A DNA stretch of 64,000 nt from Lacisediminihabitans sp040549465. Lineage in GTDB: Bacteria; Actinomycetota; Actinomycetes; Actinomycetales; Microbacteriaceae. Where the stretch lies: positions 62,001 to 126,000 of the forward strand of contig NZ_JBEPTL010000006.1 in assembly GCF_040549465.1 (NCBI RefSeq). The letters are read 5' to 3'. How positions within the stretch are numbered: position 1 is the stretch's first letter; each line of letters begins with the position of its first letter. The notes beneath the pieces are model-generated. The model made no database searches. It saw only the letters and a program-made list of their open reading frames with translations, and was not told the origin of the DNA. The position numbers and the translations under genes were made by a program. Of the stretch, positions 15,451 to 23,643 are shown in pieces.

Positions 15451-15531
15451 GCGACTTAAATCTAGCGTGGATTTCTCCTGTCGAGATCCCGCCCTTGTCG
15501 AGAGAGCATCGGGGTGAAGATCGAGCTGGTG

Positions 15532-15693
15532 TCAGGCTCTACGACCCGAGATCATCCTGATCAACCAGGCGATGATGGCGATGACGGCGAGTACGAGGCC
15601 CACCCACAGCAGGAACTTGAGCGAGGCCACCAGTCCGCCGACGATGGCGAGCACGATAGCGACGACGACGATGACGATGAGCAGAATGTTCAT
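15532..15693 (-). CDS. Small membrane protein
   Basis: A 53-residue protein that is almost entirely two hydrophobic helices (MNILLIVIVVVAIVLAIVGG, then FLLWVGLVLAVIAIIAWLI) with a basic C-terminus. The start at 15693 has an AGGAGG site six bases upstream. Such short membrane proteins are frequent in actinomycetes and have no known role. Confidence 0.75.
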   Translation of the reverse strand: MNILLIVIVVVAIVLAIVGGLVASLKFLLWVGLVLAVIAIIAWLIRMISGRRA

Positions 15694-15798
15694 TGGTGCC
15701 TCCTGTTGGTCGGACCCCCAAATTGCACGATACTCGCAATGCCACCGGCGGCAAGGGGATGGCGAGTATTGGCGTCGGAGATCAATAAGCTGGAGCGG

Positions 15799-16428
15799 AT
15801 GTCTGACGAGTTCCATAAGCCAACCAAGTTCTCCGGCGCCAAGTTCGAGAGCCTCCAGGGCGGGGAAGACCCCGCCCAGATCAGTCGTGTCGCCCACGAC
15901 ACAGCCCACGCGCTGGTGAGTCGCGTGCGTGACAGCCCGGAGGACGACGTGGTCGAGCGTCTCGTCGCTTTCACCGACGAACATGGAATCGACGCGGTGG
16001 CAGAACTCTGGTCACGGGCAAACCCGCGGAGCCTTCCTGGTGCGCTCTGGCGCATCTATCTCATGCGGGCCATGGTGCGACAGGATGCCGAAGGCACGAG
16101 TTTTCTCTACCAGCGCGGCAGCGAGCTCGCCACCAGCATCGACCCGGTCGTCGCAGGAGCCACGGCACCTACCGGACCAGCCGAGATCACGGCCCTCGCC
16201 GATCAGATCCTCCGTGGACTCTTCCAGGGCGATTTCGGCATCGCTCTGGATCGCGCCGCCGCTTTCTGTCGGGTAATGAGCCTCGGATGCACCAGCGTCG
16301 CCGACGACGTCGACCTCACCTCGTCAGAGCGCGGCTCCGAACTCACCACGCGAGCACTGCGCCTCTCGCAGACGGCATCCGAGTTCACCTCCTGCGCGCG
16401 ACTCTGGTGTTCGGGCACTCTCGACTGA
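15799..16428 (+). CDS. Conserved actinobacterial hypothetical protein
   Basis: A 209-residue soluble protein. The likely start is the ATG at 15799, giving MSDEFHKPTKFSGAKFES; an ATG at 15739 is possible but adds a poorly conserved-looking stretch. It contains DEHGIDAVAELWSRANPRSL and PGALWRIYLMRAMVRQD segments and is mainly helical. I recall relatives throughout Microbacteriaceae, sometimes mislabelled as an RNA polymerase subunit. No catalytic motif is evident. It is divergent from the 53-aa membrane protein gene. Confidence 0.7.
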   Translation: MSDEFHKPTKFSGAKFESLQGGEDPAQISRVAHDTAHALVSRVRDSPEDDVVERLVAFTDEHGIDAVAELWSRANPRSLPGALWRIYLMRAMVRQDAEGTSFLYQRGSELATSIDPVVAGATAPTGPAEITALADQILRGLFQGDFGIALDRAAAFCRVMSLGCTSVADDVDLTSSERGSELTTRALRLSQTASEFTSCARLWCSGTLD

Positions 16429-16776
16429 GAGTTCCCTCGCCTCGACGGGGTACTATTGCTGGTGGCTCGCAAGGGCCGCCGCCGGGCCGCAGTAACCCCG
16501 GGCTCCAATATTCGCCGCTTCGAGCGGCCTTGCGCCGAGAGGCGTTCTGCGGCCTGGCTCACCCTTCCAAGCTGGGTGTTCCCTCGGTATGTCGGCATAG
16601 ACCAATCCGTTTGAGGCTATGCCCCCGAACATTCATTGTGACCAACAGTCAGAGCGATCATTCGTACTTCGGTACGACTGTTTCGCGCCGTCTGGGTCGC
16701 ATACAACTGAACACTGAAGCGAAATTCGAACGGTTCAAGTTCTGCCAATATCTCCCGATGCGCACCAGCGAGCGGA
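16429..16776. other. 348-base gap upstream of sigK
   Basis: No supported gene. A short GTG-initiated frame near 16462 (about 52 codons, Arg-rich) has no clear ribosome-binding site. TACTAT near 16450 could be a -10 element. The promoter and long leader of sigK must lie here, but I cannot place them. Confidence 0.35.
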
Positions 16777-16785
16777 TTGTTTGAC

Positions 16786-17391
16786 ATGCTTAAGCTTGTG
16801 CCCCGGGAGATAGATCGCAGCAAGGACTCTGAGTCCGTTGACCAGCCTGCCTCCAAGGAGGAGCTTCTCGGTCGGATCGCGGAGGGCGACCAAGTGGCTT
16901 TTGGCCTCCTGTACGACGAGATTTCCCCGAGAGTTTTAGGGTTGATCCGACGCTTGCTTGTTGACCATGCGCAGTCAGAAGAGGTCACCCAGGAAGTTTT
17001 TCTGGAGATCTGGCAGTCTGCGACTCGCTACGAGCCCAGCAAGGGCGGGGCTTCCACCTGGATCCTGACGATGGCGCACCGGCGTGCCGTCGACCGGATC
17101 CGGTCATCCCAGTCCAGCCGGGATCGGGACGTGAAGATCGGAATCAGGGACTACGTCTCCGACTACGACAACGTTTCAGAAACCGTAGAAATTACTATCG
17201 AACACGAAAGGGTGAAGGAAGCGATGTCGCAATTGACAGAACTACAGCGTCAGGCCGTCACCCTGGCGTATTACGGCGGCTACAGCCATAGCGAGGTCGC
17301 CACACTACTCAGCGTGCCGATCGGCACGGTGAAAACACGATTGCGCGACGGGATGATTCGTCTGCGCGATGAATTGGGGGTGGCGTCGTGA
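16786..17391 (+). CDS. sigK: ECF sigma factor SigK
   Basis: Extracytoplasmic-function sigma-70 factor. Region 2 is seen at AFGLLYDEISPRVLGLIRRL through EVTQEVFLEIWQSA and ASTWILTMAHRRAVDRIRS; region 4 is LQRQAVTLAYYGGYSHSEVA through GTVKTRLRDGMIRLRDEL. About 201 aa is standard. The start is the ATG at 16786; a TTG three codons earlier is possible. The stop overlaps the GTG of the anti-sigma gene by four bases. SigK responds to redox state of RskA in mycobacteria and controls secreted-protein genes there; targets here are unknown. Confidence 0.88.
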   Translation: MLKLVPREIDRSKDSESVDQPASKEELLGRIAEGDQVAFGLLYDEISPRVLGLIRRLLVDHAQSEEVTQEVFLEIWQSATRYEPSKGGASTWILTMAHRRAVDRIRSSQSSRDRDVKIGIRDYVSDYDNVSETVEITIEHERVKEAMSQLTELQRQAVTLAYYGGYSHSEVATLLSVPIGTVKTRLRDGMIRLRDELGVAS

Positions 17392-18200
17392 CCGAACGCG
17401 ACGAACTTCACCTGTTGACCGGCGCTTATGCGCTCGGTGCGTTGGATGAAGCGGAGAGAGACCGCTTCGAGGCGTACCTGATGACTTCCGAAGAGGCGAG
17501 GGCTGAAGTGGCATCCCTGTCGGACACTGCTGTCGTGTTGGGCCTTGCGTCCCAGCCCATGGCCCCTCCCGCCGATCTCAAGGCGAAGCTCATGGCCCAG
17601 ATCGCGGTCACGCCGCAACTGGCCCCCGTGACCTCCAAGCCGACACTCGTGGCTGTGCCGTCACCGGCCACTGAGCGAGCGATCCGTACAATCGACATGC
17701 CGACCAGCTCTGCCGAGCGTAAGGCGAACACCCGTTGGTACATCCGGCCGGTGACCGTCCTGGTCTCCGCGGCGGCTGCTGTCGCGCTCTTCGCCGGTGG
17801 CGCCATCCTCGGCCTGTCCAACAATGCCAGCAACCAGCCGATCTCGCAGCCGGTGGTGAGTCTGGGCGAGTTGACCGGTGCCAGCGATCTGCAGCGTGCT
17901 GAGGCGTCCGTCGCTGGCGGCGGCAAGGCCACGCTGGTCTGGTCGGCCAACCTTCAGCGATCTGCCGTGATCATCGACAAGCTTCCGGCCCTGTCTGGTG
18001 ACAAGACCTACGAGCTCTGGTACATCGACAAGTCGGGTGCGACGCCCGCCGGTACCTTTAGCGCTGCTGACTCCGGCAAGACAGTCCGCGTGCTCGACGG
18101 CAAGATGTCGAGCGGCGACACGGTGGGTATCACCGTCGAACCGAACGGCGGATCGAAGAAACCGACCAGCGCGCCGATCTTCGCTCTCGCCAGCGCCTGA
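17388..18200 (+). CDS. rskA: Anti-sigma-K factor RskA
   Basis: Membrane anti-sigma factor of 270 aa. The N-terminal cytoplasmic domain starts HLLTGAYALGALDEAERDRF, one membrane helix lies at about residues 120-142 (VTVLVSAAAAVALFAGGAIL), and the extracytoplasmic RskA domain contains LPALSGDKTYELWYIDKSG and a GITVEPNGGS end. It starts with GTG inside the sigK stop. RskA holds SigK at the membrane until regulated proteolysis. Transcription ends at a very strong hairpin shared with the convergent pstB. Confidence 0.9.
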   Translation: MTERDELHLLTGAYALGALDEAERDRFEAYLMTSEEARAEVASLSDTAVVLGLASQPMAPPADLKAKLMAQIAVTPQLAPVTSKPTLVAVPSPATERAIRTIDMPTSSAERKANTRWYIRPVTVLVSAAAAVALFAGGAILGLSNNASNQPISQPVVSLGELTGASDLQRAEASVAGGGKATLVWSANLQRSAVIIDKLPALSGDKTYELWYIDKSGATPAGTFSAADSGKTVRVLDGKMSSGDTVGITVEPNGGSKKPTSAPIFALASA

Positions 18201-18209
18201 GCACTAACG

Positions 18210-18248
18210 CGATGAAGGGCCCGACCGTTGCGGTCGGGCCCTTCATCG
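18210..18248. terminator. Bidirectional terminator between rskA and pstB
   Basis: A perfect 17-bp stem (CGATGAAGGGCCCGACC and its complement) with a five-base loop lies between convergent genes. It can serve both strands. Confidence 0.85.
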
Positions 18249-18262
18249 TTAACGTCTGGCGG

Positions 18263-19042
18263 CTATCCGAATTTGCCGGACACGTAGTCTTCAGTAGCCT
18301 GCACGCTGGGCTTCGAAAACATCGTGTTGGTGTCGTCGTACTCGATGAGCTTTCCCGGCTTGCCGGTGCCCGCGATGTTGAAGAAAGCTGTGCGGTCGCT
18401 GACGCGTGAGGCCTGCTGCATGTTGTGGGTCACGATCACGATCGTGTAGTCCTGCTTGAGTTCCTCGATGAGGTCCTCGATGGCGAGGGTGGAGATCGGG
18501 TCGAGGGCCGAGCACGGCTCGTCCATGAGCACCACGTCGGGTGCTACGGCGATTGCGCGGGCGATGCAGAGGCGCTGCTGCTGCCCACCGGAGAGTCCCA
18601 TGCCGGGCTTGTCGAGGCGGTCCTTGACCTCGTTCCAGAGGTTGGCTCTCTGGAGCGACTGCTCCACGAGAGCGTCGCCATCCGACTTGGAGAGTTTGCG
18701 ATTGTTGAGCGTGACACCGGCCAGCACGTTGTCGCGGATCGACATCGTGGGGAACGGGTTCGGCCGCTGGAACACCATGCCGACCTGGCGGCGCACGAGC
18801 ACAGGGTCGACGCCTGGTCCGTAGAGGTTGTTACCGTCGATCAGCACCTCGCCCTCCACATGAGCGCCTGGGATTACCTCGTGCATACGGTTGAGGGTGC
18901 GGAGGAAGGTCGATTTGCCGCAACCGCTGGGGCCGATGAGGGCGGTGACGGTGCGAGGTTCGATGGTGATCGAGACACCTTCCACGGCCATAAAATCTCC
19001 GTAGAAGACGCTCAGGTCGTTGACTTCAATACGCTTTGACAC
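18263..19042 (-). CDS. pstB: Phosphate ABC transporter ATP-binding protein
   Basis: ATPase of the high-affinity phosphate importer, 259 aa. Walker A is GPSGCGKST, the PstB-specific RPNPFPTMSI segment follows, the signature is LSGGQQQR and Walker B is VVLMDEPCSALDP; the switch region is IVTHNMQQA. The GTG at 19042 (MSKRIEVNDLSV) is chosen because it gives the family start; the longer frame runs into pstA. It is the last gene of pstSCAB. Phosphate limitation is expected to induce the operon through SenX3-RegX3, encoded downstream in this window. Confidence 0.95.
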   Translation of the reverse strand: MSKRIEVNDLSVFYGDFMAVEGVSITIEPRTVTALIGPSGCGKSTFLRTLNRMHEVIPGAHVEGEVLIDGNNLYGPGVDPVLVRRQVGMVFQRPNPFPTMSIRDNVLAGVTLNNRKLSKSDGDALVEQSLQRANLWNEVKDRLDKPGMGLSGGQQQRLCIARAIAVAPDVVLMDEPCSALDPISTLAIEDLIEELKQDYTIVIVTHNMQQASRVSDRTAFFNIAGTGKPGKLIEYDDTNTMFSKPSVQATEDYVSGKFG

Positions 19043-19068
19043 TCGAGATCCTGTCTGTTCCGGCCGGG

Positions 19069-20175
19069 TTACCAGGCGCCCTTGGGGGCGAAAAACTTCG
19101 CGATGATTCGCGCGATGATGTTGAGCAGCACGACGATGAGCACCAGCAGCAGCGCCGCACCCCACGATGAGGCATTGGATGCGGCGATGTCCTGGCCGGG
19201 AAACTTGTACCCGGTGTAGGCGAGTACCGGGAGAGTCTGCATCGGCCCGAAGAAGGGATTCGCATTGAAATTGTCGGTGAAGCTCGCCGCGATGAAGATC
19301 GGCGCGGTCTCGCCGATCACGCGGGCGATGGCGAGCATCACGCCGGTGATGATTCCGCCGATGGCTGTCGGCAGCACGATCTTGACGATTGTCGAGAACC
19401 GGGAGACCCCGAGGGCGAAGGATGCCTCACGTAGGTCGTGAGGCACGAGCCGGAGCATTTCCTCGCACGACCTGACCACGATAGGGATCATCAGCACGGA
19501 GAGCGCAACGGATGCGGAGAAACCGCTGAAGGCCTTCGGTCCGATGATCAGGGTGAAGAGCGACAGCGCGAAGAGGCCGGCGACGATCGAGGGGATGCCG
19601 GTCATGACATCGACGAGAAAGGTGACGGTACGCGCCATCCACTGGGTGGGCCGCGCGTATTCGACCAGGTAGATCGACGTGAGGATGCCGATGGGGATCG
19701 ACATCAGGGCCGTGATCCCGGTGATCTCGAGTGTTCCGACGACGGCCTGCAGCGCGCCGGCCGTGACGGCGACTTTCAGGGTCGTCGGGTCGAAGACGGC
19801 ACCACCGGTCTGACTGATGAAAGTCCAGTTGAGCGTTCCGATACCCTTGGCGACCACGGTGTAGAGCGTCGAGATCAGGGGGGCGATGGCGAGCAGGAAG
19901 GCGATGGAAACCAGGCTCCGCACGATCCTGTCGACGGCCTTGCGTCGGTTCTCTGCCAGCGTCGAGATGGTGGCGAGTGCGATCAGATAGACGATGATCG
20001 AGATGAAGATCCAGCCGCCGAGGTTGAAGCCCATGAAGGCGAAGAACCCGCCACTGAGCACCAGGGCGCCAGCAAGAATATAGAACTCCACAAACCGGGG
20101 AAGCTGCCCTGAGACAAGGCCGTTGGCCATGGGGCCCTGTGGCCGACGAGTCTTGGCTCCGAGAGTTGCGGTCAC
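19069..20175 (-). CDS. pstA: Phosphate ABC transporter permease PstA
   Basis: Integral membrane permease of 368 aa. About 60 N-terminal residues precede the first pair of helices, and the BPD_transp_1 domain follows from about 140. The coupling loop is EMLRLVPHDLREASFALGVS. The GTG start overlaps the pstC stop (GTGA). The N-terminal extension with two hydrophobic helices (FYILAGALVLSGGFFAFMGF) is common in actinobacterial PstA. It pairs with PstC and PstB. Confidence 0.94.
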   Translation of the reverse strand: MTATLGAKTRRPQGPMANGLVSGQLPRFVEFYILAGALVLSGGFFAFMGFNLGGWIFISIIVYLIALATISTLAENRRKAVDRIVRSLVSIAFLLAIAPLISTLYTVVAKGIGTLNWTFISQTGGAVFDPTTLKVAVTAGALQAVVGTLEITGITALMSIPIGILTSIYLVEYARPTQWMARTVTFLVDVMTGIPSIVAGLFALSLFTLIIGPKAFSGFSASVALSVLMIPIVVRSCEEMLRLVPHDLREASFALGVSRFSTIVKIVLPTAIGGIITGVMLAIARVIGETAPIFIAASFTDNFNANPFFGPMQTLPVLAYTGYKFPGQDIAASNASSWGAALLLVLIVVLLNIIARIIAKFFAPKGAW

Positions 20176-21338
20176 GCGGGGGTACCTCCTGGGTGCTCGG
20201 GTGTCGGAGACGCTGCTTCGGGGCGCACCTCAAAGCTCACAGCCGCGGTGGATGCGGCTTCGGGCGCACTGCCCGCGGCTGCGCTCGACCGCACTCGGTT
20301 CTTGCGCGGCTTCTTGGCGCTTGCCCCCGGGCCGGTGCGCACCACGATCAAGCGAGCAACCATGTTCACCGCGAGTGAGATCACGAACAGCATGAGACCG
20401 GTGCCGATGAGAGCGTCGCGCTGCAAGGTGTTCGCGATCGGGAAGTTGAGGGCGATGTTCGCGGCGATTGTCTGCGAGTTTTGGCCCTCAGTGAGGATGC
20501 GCAGCGACCATCCGATGGACGGGGAGATGATCAGCGCGATGGCCATGGTCTCACCGAGTGCACGCCCGAGGCCGAGGAGCGTGGCGCTCACGATTCCCGA
20601 TCGTGCGTAGGGGAAGACGGCCAGCTTGATCATCTCCCACTTCGTCGCGCCGAGGGCGAGGGCGGCCTCTTCGTGGAGGATGGGGGTCTGCAGGAAGATT
20701 TCGCGCGAGATGGAGCTGATGATCGGCAGGATCATCACGGCGAGCACGATCGATCCGGCGAGGATAGTCGAGCCGGTGCTTGATGCCGAGCCACTGAAGA
20801 GGGGAATCCAGCCGAGGTTGTGGTTCAGCCAGTCGGTGAGGGGAAGCAGCAGCGGGCGGATGACGATGATGCCCCAGAGTCCGAAGACGATGGACGGCAC
20901 GGCGGCCAGCAGGTCGACGAGGTAGCCCAGAATGCCTGCGATGCGCCGTGGTGCATAGTGCGAGATGAAGAGGGCGATTCCAATGGCGACGGGAGCGCCG
21001 ACCACGAGTGCGATCGCTGAGACGAAAAGTGTGCCCCAAATGAGTGGTGCGACGTAGGCCCAGAAGCTCGCGAAGCCCGCAGTCGGACCGGAATTGAGCT
21101 CCGAGTTGGTCTCCCAGTTGGCGGTGATCGCCGGCAGAGACTTCACGATGAGGAAGATCGCGACTGCCGCGAGAATCACCATGATGAAAGCTGCGGAGCC
21201 GAAACTCAAGCCGAAGAAGATGCGGTCGGCCGGCCGGGACTTAACACGGGCCGGCCCCGCTCCCTTACCAGGGGAGCGGGGACCGGTCGTGGTGACACCA
21301 GCGCTCTGACGGGATCGAACAGTTTCGTTGGTACTCAC
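20172..21338 (-). CDS. pstC: Phosphate ABC transporter permease PstC
   Basis: Permease of 388 aa with a positively charged N-terminus, a first helix near residue 50 (AAFIMVILAAVAIFLIV), and the conserved GAPVAIGIALFISHYAPRRI and LGATKWEMIKLAVFPYARSG coupling segments. A Ser/Ala/Glu-rich C-terminal tail of about 60 residues is longer than in E. coli PstC. The GTG start is preceded by AGAAAG. It overlaps pstA by four bases. Confidence 0.94.
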   Translation of the reverse strand: MSTNETVRSRQSAGVTTTGPRSPGKGAGPARVKSRPADRIFFGLSFGSAAFIMVILAAVAIFLIVKSLPAITANWETNSELNSGPTAGFASFWAYVAPLIWGTLFVSAIALVVGAPVAIGIALFISHYAPRRIAGILGYLVDLLAAVPSIVFGLWGIIVIRPLLLPLTDWLNHNLGWIPLFSGSASSTGSTILAGSIVLAVMILPIISSISREIFLQTPILHEEAALALGATKWEMIKLAVFPYARSGIVSATLLGLGRALGETMAIALIISPSIGWSLRILTEGQNSQTIAANIALNFPIANTLQRDALIGTGLMLFVISLAVNMVARLIVVRTGPGASAKKPRKNRVRSSAAAGSAPEAASTAAVSFEVRPEAASPTPEHPGGTPA

Positions 21339-21405
21339 TGAATTCTTTCTCGAGAGGCCGGCGTTCGGGTGACACAGCGCCGAGAGGCGAGGTGCTGTGG
21401 TGCGA

Positions 21406-22533
21406 TTACTTGACGAGCTTCAGGCTCGTCTGGATCTTAGCCAGCATCGCGGCGGGAACCGGAGCGGAACCTGCGTTGGTGGCGGCGACCTTCTGGCCGA
21501 CCTCGCTGGCGATGAATCCAACGTAGGCCTTCGTCAGCTTTGCCTGGTCGGCCGACTTGAAGGTCTTGCAGATGATCTGGTAGGAGAGCAGCGGGATCGG
21601 GTAGGCCGACTTGTCCGTGATCTTGGTGTAGTCGAGCTTCTGCGCGAGGTCACCCTGGACGGTCGAGTCCGCTGACCCGGCCGAAGCCGAGAAGGCAGCC
21701 GAGGCGCCCTTAGCGCTGAACGCGACGAAGTCCTTCGAGGTGCCGACCTGGATCGATGCGCTGGTGAGCGCGCCGATGGCACTATGGTCGGCGTATCCGA
21801 TGGTGCCGGCGCCTGCCTTGACCGTGTTCACCACGCCGGAACCACCCTGCTGGGCGCTGGACCCTGCGACAGGCCATGCGTTGCTGGCCGGGTAGGTCCA
21901 GTCAGCTGCGGCAACGGTGCTGAGGTAGTTGGTGAAGTTCTGCGTGGTGCCGGATCCGTCGGAACGGGTCACCGTGGTGATCGGGGTGGCCGGAAGGGTC
22001 GCGCCGGAGTTGTCCGCAGCGATCGCCGGGTCGTTCCACGTGGTGATCTTCAGGCTGAAGATCTTGGCGATGGTGGCCGAGGAGAGCTTCAGGTCCTTGA
22101 CGCCGTCGAGGTTGTAGATGATCGCGACGCCGTCGAGATAGACGGGGAGGTTGATCGCGCCATCCGCGCCACAGGTGGTCGCTGCTGCCGTGGCCTGCGC
22201 AGGCTTGAGCGGCGCATCGGAGCCGGCGAAGTCGTAGCTGCCGGCGAGCCAGTTGGTCACGCCACCACCAGAGCCCTGGGACTTGTCGTAGTTGATAGTG
22301 ACGCCCTTGGCCTGGGCGGTGAATGCCGCCGTCCACGCGGTCTGGGCGTTGGCCTGTGCACTCGAACCGCCGGCGGTGAGCGTGCCGGTCAGCGTGCTGT
22401 CGACGGCCGGTGTGCTTGCGGAAGGCTTGGGAGAGCCGGTCGAGCCCGCGTCCGTGGTGCTGGAGCAGGACGAAAGAGCAATCGCAGCGGTGATGGCGAT
22501 TGCCCCCATTGCTGCTGCATTTCTGAACTTCAC
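21406..22533 (-). CDS. pstS: Phosphate-binding lipoprotein PstS
   Basis: Extracytoplasmic phosphate-binding lipoprotein of about 375 aa. The lipobox is LSSC near residue 22 and a Ser/Thr-rich linker follows. Phosphate-pocket segments are GGSSAQANAQTAWTAAF, SQGSGGGVTNWLAGS, DFAGSDAPL and TRSDGSGTTQNF. The GTG at 22533 is chosen because GAAGGGAA precedes it; a frame opening at 22560 lacks a site. First gene of pstSCAB, with a candidate PHO box about 120 bases upstream. Confidence 0.94.
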   Translation of the reverse strand: MKFRNAAAMGAIAITAAIALSSCSSTTDAGSTGSPKPSASTPAVDSTLTGTLTAGGSSAQANAQTAWTAAFTAQAKGVTINYDKSQGSGGGVTNWLAGSYDFAGSDAPLKPAQATAAATTCGADGAINLPVYLDGVAIIYNLDGVKDLKLSSATIAKIFSLKITTWNDPAIAADNSGATLPATPITTVTRSDGSGTTQNFTNYLSTVAAADWTYPASNAWPVAGSSAQQGGSGVVNTVKAGAGTIGYADHSAIGALTSASIQVGTSKDFVAFSAKGASAAFSASAGSADSTVQGDLAQKLDYTKITDKSAYPIPLLSYQIICKTFKSADQAKLTKAYVGFIASEVGQKVAATNAGSAPVPAAMLAKIQTSLKLVK

Positions 22534-22653
22534 TGTGTTCCCTTCGGGGGTGGTGATCACGGCGAGCGAGGAATGTAAGCCAACTCCGCTGCCGGACAGA
22601 CCGGTGCCGGTCTCAAAGAAACGTTATGGGCGGAGGTTTACCACGGTCGCGCC

Positions 22654-22675
22654 ACCAGGTGAACGGAGCGTTAAC
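22654..22675 (-). promoter_or_regulatory. Candidate PHO box upstream of pstS
   Basis: On the minus strand two adjacent 11-base units read GTTAACGCTCC and GTTCACCTGGT, matching the GTTCA-type direct repeats bound by PhoP/RegX3-class regulators. They lie about 120 bases before the pstS start. A further GGTTTACC lies on the other strand near 22635. Confidence 0.5.
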
Positions 22676-22692
22676 GCAACGCGAACAGCTGG

Positions 22693-23643
22693 CTAATCGA
22701 CGGCGGGGCCGTGGGTTTCGACGGCGACAAGGCCGTTCTCTGGATGATCGATCGAGATATGCAGAACAGTGAACTCCGAGGTCGCCAGCATGGCCGCGCG
22801 GCGCAGCGGTGCATCGAGCGGAGTGTTCGTGGCATCCGCTATCGCGTCGATGATCGCCGGCAGCACCGGACCGTGGCTGCACAGCACCACGGATTCCTGT
22901 TTCTTCAGACGCTTGGCGACGATGCTGCGCACTTTCGCCGTGCCGTCTTCATAGGAATCCTGGCTGAGGCCGGGTGACGGCTTCACCGGCAGCGCTGTGA
23001 GGGTGGCCACCGGTTCGATAGTGGCGAGGCAGCGCGTTGCGGGGCTGCTCAGGAGCTTCTTCGGACCCCAGGCCGCGACGGCGGGGGCGACACTCTGGGA
23101 CTGCTCGAGGCCGTGATGGAGCAACGGACGGGTGGCATCCGGTCCGTCCCAGCTTGCCGGGGGCACCGCCTTGCCATGGCGCAGTGCGATGATCGGGAAG
23201 GTTCGTGTGGTGCCGGATTTCACTCGCTCGGCGAAGCGGTCGAGCACATCCTGGTCGCGTTCATAGCTGAAAGCCGCGCGGGCCGCTGTGACTGAGAGCC
23301 ATTCGACAGCGGCGATCTCGCGATTCGGAGTGAAGGTAGATGCCGCCACAATGTCATCGGTCACCTCCGCCGCCCAGTAGTAGACGATCTTCTCTCGGCC
23401 ACCAGGCAGCGTGTACTCGGTGGTTCCGAGCGGGGCACCGAGCGTGATCGAGAGCCCGGTCTCCTCCGCGATCTCACGCACAGCGGTCTGCGGGGGCGTC
23501 TCACCGGGGTCGACCTTGCCCTTGGGCAGCGAGGTGTCTGCGCGTTCCTCGCGGTGCACGAGCAGCACCTGGGGCTCACCGTCCACCATTCGCCAGCAGA
23601 CTGCGCCGGCGGCGAGCACTACGGAAGGTCCTGCGGCCGTCAC
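22693..23643 (-). CDS. MutT1-like Nudix hydrolase with histidine phosphatase domain
   Basis: A two-domain protein of 316 aa. The N-terminal Nudix box is GKVDPGETPPQTAVREIAEE followed by TG, at about residues 42-64. The C-terminal histidine-phosphatase domain starts IIALRHGKAVPP near 150 and has LCSHGPVLPAI near 260. Mycobacterial MutT1 has this layout and cleans up 8-oxo-GTP and diadenosine polyphosphates. The GTG/ATG region overlaps the ppk stop by four bases, so it is co-translated with polyphosphate kinase. Confidence 0.85.
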   Translation of the reverse strand: MTAAGPSVVLAAGAVCWRMVDGEPQVLLVHREERADTSLPKGKVDPGETPPQTAVREIAEETGLSITLGAPLGTTEYTLPGGREKIVYYWAAEVTDDIVAASTFTPNREIAAVEWLSVTAARAAFSYERDQDVLDRFAERVKSGTTRTFPIIALRHGKAVPPASWDGPDATRPLLHHGLEQSQSVAPAVAAWGPKKLLSSPATRCLATIEPVATLTALPVKPSPGLSQDSYEDGTAKVRSIVAKRLKKQESVVLCSHGPVLPAIIDAIADATNTPLDAPLRRAAMLATSEFTVLHISIDHPENGLVAVETHGPAVD